From an uncultured Treponema sp. (GTDB lineage Bacteria; Spirochaetota; Spirochaetia; Treponematales; Treponemataceae): a DNA stretch of 5,747 nt. The stretch is from contig CAMJAJ010000104.1 in NCBI GenBank assembly GCA_946403565.1, positions 1 through 5,747 on the forward strand, given 5' to 3'. The stretch's first letter is position 1, and each line of letters opens with the position of its first letter. Positions 5,667 through 5,747 of this stretch are shown here, piece after piece. Made by a program: the position numbers and the translations under genes. Under the pieces are notes generated by a model, which saw nothing but the letters and a program-made list of their open reading frames with translations, did no database searches and had not been told where the DNA came from.

Positions 5667-5686
5667 GGCCGGACTACGCTCCGGCC
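5667..5686. other. GC-rich stem-loop next to the serA ribosome binding site
   Basis: GGCCGGA (5667-5673) and TCCGGCC (5680-5686) are perfect reverse complements around six bases. In the serA transcript the hairpin ends directly against the GGGAG site. On the plus strand six T residues (5692-5697) follow after a five-base gap, which resembles an imperfect intrinsic terminator, but no plus-strand gene ends nearby. The stem is seen directly; its role is inferred. Confidence 0.45.
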
Positions 5687-5747
5687 AACGGTTTTTTGAG
5701 GTTTCCCTATCCGCACGGACGGCAGGCCTGGCTAGGCGTTGTCCTTT

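Larger units (their letters stand above)
5653..5747 (-). other. serA upstream region
   Basis: Ninety-five bases to the window edge. It holds the serA ribosome binding site and a stem-loop. A TAG at 5734-5732 on the minus strand closes a frame reading K-D-N-A from the edge, possibly the end of an upstream gene such as serC, which often precedes serA. Too little is visible to call it. I see no clear promoter. Confidence 0.35.

Overview
The window is GC-rich bacterial chromosome, densely packed with five protein genes and no RNA genes, insertion sequences or CRISPR arrays. No stretch longer than about 100 bases lacks a gene. Start codons are mixed (ATG, TTG, GTG) and Shine-Dalgarno sites are of the standard kind. 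A large OppC-type permease, a stand-alone DbpA-type RNA-binding protein and a short ACT-containing SerA together suggest a spirochaete of the Treponema group or a clostridial relative. This is a tentative guess from remembered protein resemblance, not a proven placement. The first roughly 550 bases are visibly less GC-rich than the rest.

Plus strand, 2-3689: a GNAT acetyltransferase (5' end cut off by the window edge), then a 326-residue protein carrying a DbpA-type RNA-binding domain next to a long Arg/Asp/Glu-rich disordered region, then a metallo-beta-lactamase-fold hydrolase of the glyoxalase II type, then an OppC/DppC-family peptide transporter permease with an unusually large extracytoplasmic insert. 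The RNA-binding and hydrolase genes overlap by four bases (TTGA) and are probably translationally coupled. A near-consensus sigma-70 promoter lies across the end of the hydrolase gene. Its predicted start site falls on the permease ATG, so the permease may be made from its own leaderless mRNA.

Minus strand, 5652-3658: serA (3-phosphoglycerate dehydrogenase, first step of serine synthesis), followed 15 bases later by an OppF/DppF-type ABC ATPase. The ATPase runs tail-to-tail into the permease gene, and the two coding regions overlap by 32 bases. The ATPase lacks the usual C-terminal extension of its family.

The permease and ATPase are plausible parts of one peptide importer, but on opposite strands. 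The second permease, the second ATPase and the binding protein are not in the window. The most interesting points are the possible leaderless permease promoter, the overprinted ATPase tail, the lysine-free Arg/Asp/Glu region of the RNA-binding protein, and a cluster of perfect inverted repeats just inside the hydrolase gene.
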